Shown: one piece after another, positions 1-8,121 of the stretch | How the letters are laid out: the number at the start of each line of letters is the position of its first letter | How positions within the stretch are numbered: the stretch's first letter is position 1 | Assembly: GCA_022793815.1 (NCBI GenBank) | Contig: JAAWDP010000021.1 | Span: forward strand, 1 to 64,000 | Source: Clostridia bacterium | GTDB lineage: Bacteria > Bacillota > Clostridia > Christensenellales > Pumilibacteraceae | Reading direction: 5' to 3' | Length of the DNA stretch: 64,000 nucleotides | Notes under the pieces: generated by a model | What the model saw: only the letters and a program-made list of their open reading frames with translations | Told to the model about the DNA's origin: nothing | Database searches by the model: none | Position numbers and translations under genes: made by a program

Positions 1-40
1 CGTGACAGGCTAGCGTTCTAACCGACTGAACTACCAGGCC
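1..40 (-). tRNA. tRNA-Asp (GTC), 3' part cut by window edge
   Basis: On the minus strand the sequence begins at 40 with GGCCTGGTAGTTCAG, a 7-nt acceptor strand, TA at positions 8-9 and a D-arm. It runs to the anticodon loop CTGTCAC at the window edge. The GTC anticodon makes it tRNA-Asp. The anticodon 3' stem, the T-arm and the 3' end lie outside the window. It lies downstream of the CAT tRNA on the same strand, about 23 nt away, so the two are probably cotranscribed. Confidence 0.88.
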
Positions 41-63
41 ACAAATGGCTGTATTAAGTTAAA

Positions 64-140
64 TGGTGGGCCTTCAGGGACTTGAACCCCGGACAAGCCG
101 GTTATGAGCCGGCTGCTCTGACCAACTGAGCTAAAGGCCC
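64..140 (-). tRNA. tRNA with CAT anticodon (Met elongator or Ile2)
   Basis: A complete 77-nt cloverleaf on the minus strand: acceptor GGGCCTT pairs with AAGGCCC, followed by an encoded ACCA end (64-67). The D-arm is AGCTCAGTTGGTCAGAGC, the anticodon stem is GCCGG/CCGGC with loop CTCATAA, and the T-arm holds GGTTCAAGTCC. The anticodon is CAT. Sequence alone does not separate elongator Met from the Ile2 tRNA whose C34 becomes lysidine. A initiator tRNA is unlikely because the first acceptor pair G1-C72 is intact. Confidence 0.93.
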
Positions 141-171
141 TTAAAGTGAGCGGCGCAAGACCGACTTACAC

Positions 172-200
172 AATATACAATAAACTTGAAAATATGTCAA
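172..200 (-). promoter_or_regulatory. Sigma-A promoter of the tRNA operon
   Basis: On the minus strand there is a -35 TTGACA (195-200), a 17-nt spacer and a -10 TATATT (172-177). This predicts a start near 165, about 25 nt before the CAT tRNA. The stretch 141-247 holds no other feature I can support, apart from a weak AT-only hairpin around 212-226 that may help end comEC transcription. Confidence 0.75.
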
Positions 201-247
201 GAAAATTAAGCGCAAAAATCAAATTTTTTTTGAAAACTTGTAATATT

Positions 248-2383
248 TTATTTATATAGTTCGCCGGTCATATAGTTAAATATAAATTCCTCTCCGCTTT
301 TTGCCGAATAAACATATTTCCCGCTTTCATCGATTTCGGGTAAAGAAAAATTTGTTAAAAATATTCTGTCGGATAAATACCCGGTAAAAACACCGCATCT
401 CAAAACGGCAGTGTCATTCAGCAGAATCGGGTTTATTTTCGAATAGTCGGTTCTGCTTCCCACAAATAACATTTTCTTGTTTTGTTTTATGTCGATACTA
501 TAACCTACGAATTTGCTTTCATAGTATTCGCTTTTTATAACGGGCAAATTATCCGTTGCATCGAATATATTGACTTCGATATCGTTATCGACAAAAGTTG
601 TAAGCCCTTCCCCGTTTTCAAAATACGGACAGTAAATTGCGCCGCAGTCAAATCGTTCCGAAAGATAGATAACGGATTGCGCTGTTTCTTCACTCATAGA
701 TGTAAGATAAATACCGTCGATTCTTCCGAGATATTTGTTTTCCATGACTCTCATGATTTTTTTGCTGTTTGTGCAGTCGCCGACAAGTAAAACTTTGTCG
801 TCGATACAAACAACGGAACTTACGTCGTTATATGCGCTTATAGGAATAACCGCACAATTTAAATCGGATGTAATTACCGAGAATATGCAAATCAATGTGC
901 AGCATAAAACCGCACCGATGTTTGCCAGCCATTTAAATTTGGGCAACATAAAATATCTGCTTATCACAAAATAAAGAGGCACGGACAAAAATATCAAGGC
1001 GCTTACATATACGGTGATTTGAGAAAACGGCAGATTTGAAATAAAGTGCGCTCCGCCGTCAAGTAAAATAAGTAACGACTGCGGTAAAACCAATAATACC
1101 CCGCTATTTATTATTAAACACAATATGCTTACGAGAAATAATACTACAAAGGTTATTGTTATAAGCGGCATCATGATTATATTGGCAATAACCGAATAAA
1201 GAGGCAAATTGTGAAAGAAAAACAATAAACATGGAGTGATTCCCAATTGAGCGGCGGCAGACACCGCAATGGATGATGCCAAAAAGTTTGGAAAACGAAT
1301 TTTCTTCAACAGCCTGCGAAATGTATTGGAAAAACAGGCAATGCCGAATACGGCACAAAAGCTCATCAAGAATCCCGCATCGAAAAGCGAGAACGGAGAA
1401 AATGCTATTATAAGCGAGAAGGCTAACGACAAATTGTTTAGAAGGTCCGACCTTTGTCCGTTTATTGCGGTAACCAAAACAACACTGCTCATAATTACGG
1501 CTCTGATTACGGAAGCGGAGAATCCTGCGAAAACCGAATATAAAATTGTAACAAAAACAACTATCGGGACTTTGATTTTCGGAGACACTTTTTTCATGCA
1601 CAGCATTAAGGCTGCCGATAAAAAACCTATGTGCAGTCCAGAAACGGCTAAAACATGCCCAAGTCCCGATGCACTGAAATAATTTTGCGTGGAAAAATCC
1701 AATCCGCTTCTGTTTCCGGACAGAATTCCGTATGCGATATTTCCGTATTTGTCACCCATAAAGTCGATTAAGAGCATTTTGAGTTTCGAACGTAAGTGAT
1801 TCAAAGGACTTGCTTTTTGCGGAATGTATTCAATCGAAGATGACGTAGGATATGAAATATATCTTATTCCGCTTGTGGCATACTTATTTACGAATCCGTC
1901 TGCAAAGAAATCTATTTTGGAAATTTCGGCGGAAAATAAAATCATATGGTCTTCTCTCAGAAATTCCAATTTATCGGGGGATTTTGTGTCTACGAAAATT
2001 TTAATCTTTCCGTCCGTTTCGATACCGTCTACTCTTACGTTTTCGATAACGGCGACACATTCATCGCGGTTGTAAGCGACACTGTAAACGCTGCCCGTCA
2101 CAACGTGCTCCTTACCGTAATCGATGTCAATAGGAGTGTATGAACAGGAAATGCCTGCAATAATCAACATTATTGCAAGTAAACATGCGCTGACGGAGAA
2201 AGCCGCAACATATTTTGCAAATTTACGGTAATAAACGGCAAGAAGAATGTTGACGACAATCAATACAAAAAAAGAAATTATTCCCAAAAAAATACGTGCA
2301 TGCAAAAGCACCGAAATAAATGAGCCGATTACCGCATTAACGGCTGTATATAAAAATGTCCTGAAATTAATAATTCTCTTCAT
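248..2383 (-). CDS. comEC: ComEC/Rec2 DNA-uptake channel with degenerate C-terminal domain
   Basis: ComEC forms the inner-membrane channel for single-stranded DNA in natural transformation. The 711-residue protein has hydrophobic N-terminal segments (about 10-80), an OB-like DUF4131 region (about 90-180), and the family hallmark LGHVLAVSGLHIGFL at 241-255, followed by many membrane segments to about 515. The C-terminal third occupies the place of the usual metallo-beta-lactamase-like nuclease domain. However, the HxHxDH-type metal site cannot be found: the expected position reads GIYLTSMSEETAQSV. The domain looks inactive for metal chemistry, or the gene is decaying. It lies 59 nt downstream of recG. 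The ATG has no recognisable Shine-Dalgarno sequence. The family assignment is firm; a working uptake function is not. Confidence 0.9.
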   Translation of the reverse strand: MKRIINFRTFLYTAVNAVIGSFISVLLHARIFLGIISFFVLIVVNILLAVYYRKFAKYVAAFSVSACLLAIMLIIAGISCSYTPIDIDYGKEHVVTGSVYSVAYNRDECVAVIENVRVDGIETDGKIKIFVDTKSPDKLEFLREDHMILFSAEISKIDFFADGFVNKYATSGIRYISYPTSSSIEYIPQKASPLNHLRSKLKMLLIDFMGDKYGNIAYGILSGNRSGLDFSTQNYFSASGLGHVLAVSGLHIGFLSAALMLCMKKVSPKIKVPIVVFVTILYSVFAGFSASVIRAVIMSSVVLVTAINGQRSDLLNNLSLAFSLIIAFSPFSLFDAGFLMSFCAVFGIACFSNTFRRLLKKIRFPNFLASSIAVSAAAQLGITPCLLFFFHNLPLYSVIANIIMMPLITITFVVLFLVSILCLIINSGVLLVLPQSLLILLDGGAHFISNLPFSQITVYVSALIFLSVPLYFVISRYFMLPKFKWLANIGAVLCCTLICIFSVITSDLNCAVIPISAYNDVSSVVCIDDKVLLVGDCTNSKKIMRVMENKYLGRIDGIYLTSMSEETAQSVIYLSERFDCGAIYCPYFENGEGLTTFVDNDIEVNIFDATDNLPVIKSEYYESKFVGYSIDIKQNKKMLFVGSRTDYSKINPILLNDTAVLRCGVFTGYLSDRIFLTNFSLPEIDESGKYVYSAKSGEEFIFNYMTGELYK

Positions 2384-2411
2384 TTGTAACTTAAAAATTT
2401 AAAAACAGTGT

Positions 2412-2428
2412 ATTATGTGTGACATAAT
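2412..2428. repeat. 7-bp perfect inverted repeat upstream of comEC
   Basis: The sequence reads ATTATGT, GTG, ACATAAT in the 59-nt recG-comEC gap, starting 29 nt before the comEC start codon. It could be a small operator or an RNA hairpin; with a 3-nt loop and no T-run it is not a normal terminator. Its role is unknown. Confidence 0.35.
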
Positions 2429-2442
2429 TACTATAATAAACA

Positions 2443-4434
2443 TCAATTCAGAGTAAGTTTTTCTATAAAAGTAATTTGTCCGTTTTTTGCTTTTATAGGA
2501 GCATATTTGCAAAAATGTTCATCTTGCAGGAGCAGTAATGAAATTTCTCTTGCTGTTTTTATTGTCTGCGCATCCATTTCCGAAAAAAAGGTACTTCCAT
2601 GCTGTCGTGTGCCGAAAAAATCCCCTGCTCCTCTCATTTTAAAATCGAACTCTGCAAGAGAAAATCCGTCATTGCATGAACAAAAATGATTCAATCGCGC
2701 TTGCGCGCTTTCCGAGTCATAATTATCCGACAGAATAAAACAGAATGAATCTTTTTCGCCGCGCCCGACACGCCCCCGTAATTGATGCAGCTGACTCAAA
2801 CCATATCTGTCTGCATTAAATATAACTATAGTAGTGGCGGACTTCACATCTATACCCACTTCGATTATAGACGTTGTCAAAAGCACGCGAATCGAGCCTT
2901 CGGCAAATGCATTCATTATTTTTGCTTTCTCGCTGTCGGGCAATTGTCCGTGAAGAATCCCGATGTACTCCTTCAATGCCGTATTCTTCAAGTGGTTGTA
3001 CAAAGTATTTACCGACACCAATTCATCGTCGTCTATCCGCGGACATACAATATACGTTTGTTCGCCGTTTTTTGCTTTTTCAAAGATATATGCAAGCATA
3101 TCTTTGATTTTATGAGTCGGGACAAAACGCGTCGTTACAGAAGCTTTTTTCTCGGGCACTTCATGTATTGCGCTTTCCGCCAAATCTCCGTACAGCGTCA
3201 AAGCCAGAGTTCTTGGAATCGGTGTAGCGCTCATAACAAGACAGTCCGCATTTATAGCCTTATTTTCCAAAAGCCCCCTTTGTTTTACCCCGAAACGCTG
3301 TTGCTCGTCTGTTACAATTAAGGCAAGATGTTTAAATACAACATCTTTGCATATTACCGCATGCGTTCCGATAACTATATCCGTGTTGCCTTTTGATATA
3401 TCGGACAGGACTTCCAATCTTTTTTTTGCGGTTAAAGACGAGCCTAAAAACGCTGTACGTATTTTATACGCCTTAAATAGACGTTGTGCCGTTTCGTAAT
3501 GCTGTTTGGCTAACAACTCGGTCGGGCTCATAAGAACGCACTGATAACCGCTGATGGCCGCATACAACATTGCACACAGGGCAACTATCGTTTTTCCGCA
3601 ACCGACGTCGCCTTGCAAAAGTCTGTTCATTTTGGTGTTTGAGCGCATATCGTAAATTATATTATCCAGTGCCGCTTTTTGACCGTTTGTCAAATCAAAC
3701 GGCAAATTACTTATAAAATTTTCAAGTATCTCTTTGCTATCGCTATATTTACGGTTTTTCTTTCCCGTATGTTTAATCAATTCGTAAAGAGCCATATTGC
3801 AGCTCAGATTTTCTATTGCAATACTGCGTTTTGCATCCGCCAGGCTTTTCATGTCCGACGGATGATGCAATATTCGCACCGCATTGTTGAGTTCCGTTAG
3901 ATTATAGTGTTTTGCCATATCGCAATTTACGAAACTTTCGATTCGCACATTTTTCAAAGCAGCATCTATGCCACCCGTTAAAACATTGGCGGGCACCCCT
4001 TTGATAGCCTTGTATATCGGATGTATTTTAGGTGAATTGCTTGTTTTTTTAATCAGTGTAGGATTGCCGATACTCAACTTTTTTCCGAATTGCTCGACTT
4101 TTCCGTAAACAAAATACTCTGTCCCTATATGCAAAGCATTTCTTAAATATTTTTGATTGAACCAACCGCACTCGAAATCATCTGTTCCGTCGGTCATGAC
4201 TACCGTAGTCAAAAAAAGCCCTTTGCGCAAATATTTTACTTGTGCAGGCGCTTTTATTGTTCCCACAATAACGGATTTTTCTTTTCCGACTCCGCTTGCC
4301 GCGGTTTCGATCGACGACAAATCAATATATTTAGAAGGAAAAAGCATCAATAAGTCATCAACCGATTCAATGCCGCTTTGCTTCATATATTCGATTCTTT
4401 TTACGCCGAATCCGCGGATTTCACTGAATTCCAT
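2443..4434 (-). CDS. recG: ATP-dependent DNA helicase RecG
   Basis: RecG remodels stalled forks and branched DNA. The 663-residue protein has the N-terminal wedge/OB region, then superfamily 2 helicase motifs: Walker A GDVGCGKT, motif II DEQQRFGV (most RecG proteins have DEQH at this spot), motif III SATPIPRTLALTL, and the C-terminal QLRGRVGRG and TRQHG elements. The length is slightly below the usual 680-690. The start agrees with the family N-terminus (an IRGFGVKR helix-hairpin-like segment), yet no Shine-Dalgarno lies before the ATG. The fakA terminator ends only about 20 nt upstream. It is followed by comEC. Confidence 0.96.
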   Translation of the reverse strand: MEFSEIRGFGVKRIEYMKQSGIESVDDLLMLFPSKYIDLSSIETAASGVGKEKSVIVGTIKAPAQVKYLRKGLFLTTVVMTDGTDDFECGWFNQKYLRNALHIGTEYFVYGKVEQFGKKLSIGNPTLIKKTSNSPKIHPIYKAIKGVPANVLTGGIDAALKNVRIESFVNCDMAKHYNLTELNNAVRILHHPSDMKSLADAKRSIAIENLSCNMALYELIKHTGKKNRKYSDSKEILENFISNLPFDLTNGQKAALDNIIYDMRSNTKMNRLLQGDVGCGKTIVALCAMLYAAISGYQCVLMSPTELLAKQHYETAQRLFKAYKIRTAFLGSSLTAKKRLEVLSDISKGNTDIVIGTHAVICKDVVFKHLALIVTDEQQRFGVKQRGLLENKAINADCLVMSATPIPRTLALTLYGDLAESAIHEVPEKKASVTTRFVPTHKIKDMLAYIFEKAKNGEQTYIVCPRIDDDELVSVNTLYNHLKNTALKEYIGILHGQLPDSEKAKIMNAFAEGSIRVLLTTSIIEVGIDVKSATTIVIFNADRYGLSQLHQLRGRVGRGEKDSFCFILSDNYDSESAQARLNHFCSCNDGFSLAEFDFKMRGAGDFFGTRQHGSTFFSEMDAQTIKTAREISLLLLQDEHFCKYAPIKAKNGQITFIEKLTLN

Positions 4435-4456
4435 AAACAGATACCGATTTAGTCAA

Positions 4457-4489
4457 TAAAAAAGGGCAGCTTTTACAACTACCCTTTTT
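4457..4489 (-). terminator. Intrinsic terminator after gls24-fakA
   Basis: In minus-strand RNA the stem AAAAAGGGUAG/CUGCCCUUUUU (11 bp, one G-U) has a 9-nt loop and ends in a U-run. It lies between the fakA stop (4504) and recG (4434). A TTGACT hexamer follows directly at 4451-4456, but no convincing -10 box goes with it. Confidence 0.8.
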
Positions 4490-4503
4490 CTCATTAAATG
4501 CTG

Positions 4504-6138
4504 TTACTCCAAAGAAACTATATAATAATATAGCGGTTGCCCTCCGAAATGTATATCCACATCGCACTTTTTGTATTTATCGGTGAGTTCTTGTGCAATG
4601 GCATTCGCTTCATCTTCGGTAACGGCATCACCGAAATAAAGGGTGATGTTGCTTACGTCATTGTCCATCATTTTGTCAACCAATTCTTTTGTGACTTTTT
4701 CCACCTTTTCGCCTTTGGCTACAATGGACTTCGAATCCATACCGATAATGTCGCCTTCTTTCAAATTGAAATCATCGATTTGAGTGCTTCTGACGGCATA
4801 AGTGACCATACCTGCTTTGATTCCGGAAATCGCTTCATTCATAGCGGCATCGTTGTTTTCGACCGTATCCTCCGGATTAAATGCCAAGACTGCCGAAAGT
4901 CCTTGGGGAATGTTTTTGGTAGGAATTATGTGTATGTTTCGCTTACTCAATGCTTTTGCCTGTTCTGCGGCAAGTATAATATTTTTATTGTTCGGCAACA
5001 CAAATATATCTTTTGCGGCTATTCCGTCGCAGGCTTTTGCGATATCCTCTGCGCTCGGATTCATAGTCTGACCGCCTTCGATTATTTCATCGACAAGCAA
5101 ATCTTTGAAAATGCTTGCCAACCCTTCGCCCGCACATACGGAAACCAAACCGTAAGGTTTTAAATCTTCTTTCTTTTGCCCTATGAGCGCACGGTTTTGC
5201 TCCAACATATTTTCTATTTTGACTCTGTCTATTTCACCCAATTCAAGGCAATACGCCAAAACCGTACCGGGTTCATTCGAATGCACGTGAACCTTGACCA
5301 TATTCAAGTCGCCGATAACCAAAACGCAATCGCCTATCGTCATAAGATTTTCACGCAGTCTGTCGATATCCGCTTCGGTGGTTTTCTTATGCAAATGAAT
5401 TATAAACAATTCGTTGCAATATCCGTATTCGATTTCGGCAAGGTCATTATAATCGAAATGTGCTTGTTCACCGTATTGACTGTTAGCCTGAATTGAATCG
5501 TCGAATTCGATATTAGTATCCTCTTTACCTATGAGAAGATGATGAAATCCTTGGAATATTATAAGTAAACCGCGCCCGCCTGCGTCTACTACGCCCGCTT
5601 TTTTAAGAACAGGCAGTTGTTCCGGTGTCAGTCTGAGTGCTTCCTCACCTGCCGCAATTACGCTTTCCAAAAATTCGGTCATATCCATATTCTTTTTAGT
5701 GACCTTTATTGCATGGTCGCTCATGGTTCTGACAACGGTAAGAATTGTACCTTCTTTTGGTTTCGTAACCGCTTTATAAGCAATCTGTGTACCTGCAGCC
5801 AATGCTTTTGCAAAATTCTTTGCGGTAATTTCACTGCTCTGAGCAAGCACGGTTGACATGCCTTTTAAAATTTGACTTAAAATAACGCCGCTGTTGCCGC
5901 GTGCTCCCCTAAGCGCGCCCTTGGAAAGAGCGTCGCAAAGCGCATCTATATTGTTGCTGGGACAATTTGACACTTCTTTTGAAGCAGACAACATTGTCAG
6001 CGACATATTCGTACCCGTATCTCCGTCGGGTACGGGAAAAACATTCAAAGAGTCCACATGTTGCTTATTTATATCCAACAGTTTTGCACCGTTTAAAATC
6101 ATTTTGCGGAACATAGCTCCGTTAATGGTTTTCTGCAT
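4504..6138 (-). CDS. fakA: Fatty acid kinase catalytic subunit FakA (DAK domain, YloV)
   Basis: FakA phosphorylates fatty acids held by a FakB (DegV-family) carrier, feeding exogenous fatty acids into phospholipids. The 544-residue protein starts with a DhaL nucleotide-binding domain carrying NVFPVPDGDTGTNM at 32-45, whose Asp residues bind Mg-ATP, and ALRGARGNSGVIL near 73-85. It ends in a DegV-like C-terminal domain with LPNNKNIILAAEQA. Length and order match the Firmicute YloV/FakA family. A GGAGG ribosome site precedes the ATG. It sits 42 nt behind the gls24 gene, the common yloU-yloV pairing, and both end at the terminator at 4457-4489. No fakB gene is in the window. Confidence 0.94.
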   Translation of the reverse strand: MQKTINGAMFRKMILNGAKLLDINKQHVDSLNVFPVPDGDTGTNMSLTMLSASKEVSNCPSNNIDALCDALSKGALRGARGNSGVILSQILKGMSTVLAQSSEITAKNFAKALAAGTQIAYKAVTKPKEGTILTVVRTMSDHAIKVTKKNMDMTEFLESVIAAGEEALRLTPEQLPVLKKAGVVDAGGRGLLIIFQGFHHLLIGKEDTNIEFDDSIQANSQYGEQAHFDYNDLAEIEYGYCNELFIIHLHKKTTEADIDRLRENLMTIGDCVLVIGDLNMVKVHVHSNEPGTVLAYCLELGEIDRVKIENMLEQNRALIGQKKEDLKPYGLVSVCAGEGLASIFKDLLVDEIIEGGQTMNPSAEDIAKACDGIAAKDIFVLPNNKNIILAAEQAKALSKRNIHIIPTKNIPQGLSAVLAFNPEDTVENNDAAMNEAISGIKAGMVTYAVRSTQIDDFNLKEGDIIGMDSKSIVAKGEKVEKVTKELVDKMMDNDVSNITLYFGDAVTEDEANAIAQELTDKYKKCDVDIHFGGQPLYYYIVSLE

Positions 6139-6180
6139 AATAATCCTCCATAATTATCGGGCAGCAGTAGAACTTTTTTA

Positions 6181-6531
6181 TTAAACTTTAACACCCATAA
6201 CATTCACATTTATGGTATCTACAACCATGCCCGTGAAACTTTCAACATCATATTTAACTGCTTTTTTCAAAGATGTAGCAACGGCATCAATCGACACACC
6301 GTACTTGATTATAACGTATAAATCTATAAAAATTCTGTCTCCGCTTGTTATAGCCCGAACACCTTTGGAAATTCTTTGCTTTTTCAATAAATCGGCGAAA
6401 TTATCCGAAAATCTCTTTGAAATGAGATTTACTATACCGTAACATTCCAATGCGGTGTAACCTGCTACTTGCGCAATGGCTTCTTCCGTAATAGTTATTC
6501 TGCCATACGCATTCGCGGTATTAACACTCAT
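6181..6531 (-). CDS. Asp23/Gls24 family envelope stress protein (YloU type)
   Basis: A 116-residue member of the Asp23/Gls24 (DUF322) family. It contains GRITITEEAIAQVAGYTALE near the start and the family's central YVIIKYGVSI and C-terminal TINVNVMGV strands. Related proteins are small, soluble and often linked to the cell envelope or alkaline stress; their molecular role is unclear. The start is supported by AGGAGT 4-5 nt upstream. It is the first gene of a two-gene unit with fakA. The paralogue at 16584-16919 shares the same plan. Confidence 0.9.
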   Translation of the reverse strand: MSVNTANAYGRITITEEAIAQVAGYTALECYGIVNLISKRFSDNFADLLKKQRISKGVRAITSGDRIFIDLYVIIKYGVSIDAVATSLKKAVKYDVESFTGMVVDTINVNVMGVKV

Positions 6532-6569
6532 TGATACTCCTATATAAAGTATATGTTTAGTATATATCT

Positions 6570-6598
6570 ATTTTAACCGATTCCGATTTAATATGCAA
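6570..6598 (-). promoter_or_regulatory. Possible sigma-A promoter of gls24-fakA
   Basis: A -35 TTGCAT (6593-6598), a 17-nt spacer and a -10 TAAAAT (6570-6575) on the minus strand, about 40 nt from the start codon. The region is very AT-rich, so other -10 choices exist. It is divergent from the rpmB promoter. Confidence 0.42.
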
Positions 6599-6658
6599 GG
6601 ATTTTACATACCCTAATTAAAAAATCTTCAAAAAAACCTCGTAAATGCGTGAATTTGC

Positions 6659-6687
6659 TTGATTTTCTTTGTATTTTGTGGTATAGT
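6659..6687 (+). promoter_or_regulatory. Extended -10 promoter of rpmB
   Basis: A -35 TTGATT (6659-6664), a 17-nt spacer and a -10 TATAGT (6682-6687), with the extended element TGG at 6679-6681. The predicted start is near 6694, giving a 30-nt leader with GGAGGT at 6712-6717. Confidence 0.75.
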
Positions 6688-6723
6688 TACACAAGCAACA
6701 GAAATAACCGTGGAGGTGTAGAA

Positions 6724-6918
6724 ATGAGTAAGGTCTGCGTAATATGCGGCAAAGGCGGAAGCGACAGAGCATCCGGCGGAAATAACGTAAGCCATTCCAA
6801 CAGAAGGACAAGACGTACTTTCGGCGTAAACGTACACAAAGTCAAAGTAGAAATAGACGGCGTCGAATCCAGCGAATATGTTTGCACAAGATGTCTTCGT
6901 TCTCAAAAAAATTCATGA
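6724..6918 (+). CDS. rpmB: 50S ribosomal protein L28
   Basis: A 64-residue L28 of the large ribosomal subunit. It opens MSKVCVICGKGG and keeps the SHSNRRTRRTF rRNA-binding core. CVIC and CTRC form a four-cysteine zinc ribbon, so this is the zinc-containing type. The ATG at 6724 is chosen over an upstream in-frame start because GGAGGT lies 6 nt before it and the predicted transcript start leaves no room for the longer form. It is monocistronic on the plus strand, divergent from gls24-fakA as in many Firmicutes, and ends at a bidirectional terminator. Confidence 0.97.
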   Translation: MSKVCVICGKGGSDRASGGNNVSHSNRRTRRTFGVNVHKVKVEIDGVESSEYVCTRCLRSQKNS

Positions 6919-6930
6919 TTAAAAGCTATT

Positions 6931-6965
6931 AAAAGGCGGCAGAAAACGAATTCTGCCGCCTTTTT
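6931..6965. terminator. Bidirectional terminator between rpmB and the lipoprotein gene
   Basis: A 10-bp perfect GC-rich stem GGCGGCAGAA/TTCTGCCGCC (6935-6960) with loop AACGAA is flanked by an A-run on the left and a T-run on the right. It therefore works as an intrinsic terminator for both converging genes. Confidence 0.93.
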
Positions 6966-6966
6966 G

Positions 6967-8109
6967 TTAGTTATCAATGCGTTCAATCGGTATGTTTTTT
7001 AGCAAGACTCCGAAAATACTTTTTATTTCTTTACAATCTACAATCGTGATTATGCTGCAATCGTCATTCGGTTCAAAGAAAGCCCCTATAATCTCCGTAT
7101 TTGCCTGAACGTCTTTCAATATTTCATATCCGTATTCATCCGAATACTTCCATTCGAAACAACCGAGAAGAATCTGTGCATCATCGTAAATACTCAAATA
7201 ATTTTTATCTATAATTATTGTAAATGTTTCTCCTTTTCGGTTAGTGTAAACATATTCGCCCGTTACGAATTCAGTATGCTCGTCCACGATTTCGTATTTC
7301 GATTCCAACTTTATTTCATAAACGGATTTTGTCGAAGCATACTCGATGACATCAATTACCGAATCGAACTTAATCTCCTGAAAAAACCAGCCCAAGAACC
7401 CTTCATCCGATACATTCGGCAGATTTATGTTATTGGCATTCACATAATCGTCGCTTATATAGTTGTGAATATGTATTTTGTCATATACGTCGGGATTGAA
7501 AGAAATATCAATTGCGGTAATATCATTCGGAAACGCATATAACGGCAATGTCGGAGAAAAAGTTTCCGTTGTAGCCGATTCACTGTCAAAAAATTTGTAA
7601 TTGTCGAAAAACACAAAAGAATCATTTTCGTAAAATATTTTCTTGTTTTCCGAATGATTGCGCTCCGATACAACAATGGCATTTACAAGTACGGCGTCGC
7701 TTCTTGCAATTTCAAGATTATAAACTTTTGATATGATTTTTTCATTATCCGAATCGATACACACAAGCTCTTCATTTTCCGAGTTGCAAAAATATAACAA
7801 CTCTTCTCTGTGTTTCCAAGTAAATTCGGCTTTTGATTCGCTAATATCGTAGTCTTTGTCGACGGCATAAACGGTCACGCTGCCGTCTTCTTTGAATTCA
7901 AACCTTTGAGTACCGTCAGTCCAAAAAGTTTCATCTATTGCCTTAGACAGTTTCTCCTGCTGAGGCTCATCGCCCGTTACAGAATTATTTTCGTCATTTT
8001 TATCATCCGGTGTGACTTCATAGCCCCAACACCCCAAACATAAACACCCGCATGCCAAAGCAAGCACTGAAATAATCAGCAGAGCCGCAATAGATTTAAT
8101 CTTTTTCAT
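6967..8109 (-). CDS. Predicted lipoprotein of unknown function
   Basis: A 380-residue protein I do not recognise. It begins with Lys residues, a hydrophobic stretch (about 5-19) and a Cys cluster (Cys20, 22, 24, 27). Cys20 after LALA is the likeliest lipidation site, though no perfect lipobox is present. An acidic Asn/Asp-rich linker follows (about 33-50). The mature part is acidic and beta-strand rich. A short pattern, F-x-W-K preceded by strands with DGSVTVY or KNYLSIYDD, occurs near 70-103 and again near 285-320, hinting at a duplicated unit. CTCTCC complement (GGAGAG) lies 5-6 nt before the ATG. It follows recN by 13 nt, last in the nadK-argR-recN unit, and ends at the bidirectional terminator. 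It is probably an exported surface lipoprotein. Confidence 0.8.
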   Translation of the reverse strand: MKKIKSIAALLIISVLALACGCLCLGCWGYEVTPDDKNDENNSVTGDEPQQEKLSKAIDETFWTDGTQRFEFKEDGSVTVYAVDKDYDISESKAEFTWKHREELLYFCNSENEELVCIDSDNEKIISKVYNLEIARSDAVLVNAIVVSERNHSENKKIFYENDSFVFFDNYKFFDSESATTETFSPTLPLYAFPNDITAIDISFNPDVYDKIHIHNYISDDYVNANNINLPNVSDEGFLGWFFQEIKFDSVIDVIEYASTKSVYEIKLESKYEIVDEHTEFVTGEYVYTNRKGETFTIIIDKNYLSIYDDAQILLGCFEWKYSDEYGYEILKDVQANTEIIGAFFEPNDDCSIITIVDCKEIKSIFGVLLKNIPIERIDN

Positions 8110-8121
8110 AGGTATCTCTCC

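Noticed and set aside
212..232. AT-only hairpin after comEC as a terminator
   Set aside because: The stem is only five A-T-rich base pairs with poor stability; transcription may simply run on into the tRNAs.
4451..4456. TTGACT as a -35 box for recG
   Set aside because: The matching -10 position, 17 nt on, is TGGAAT at the start codon itself and would initiate inside the gene; no better -10 box is present.
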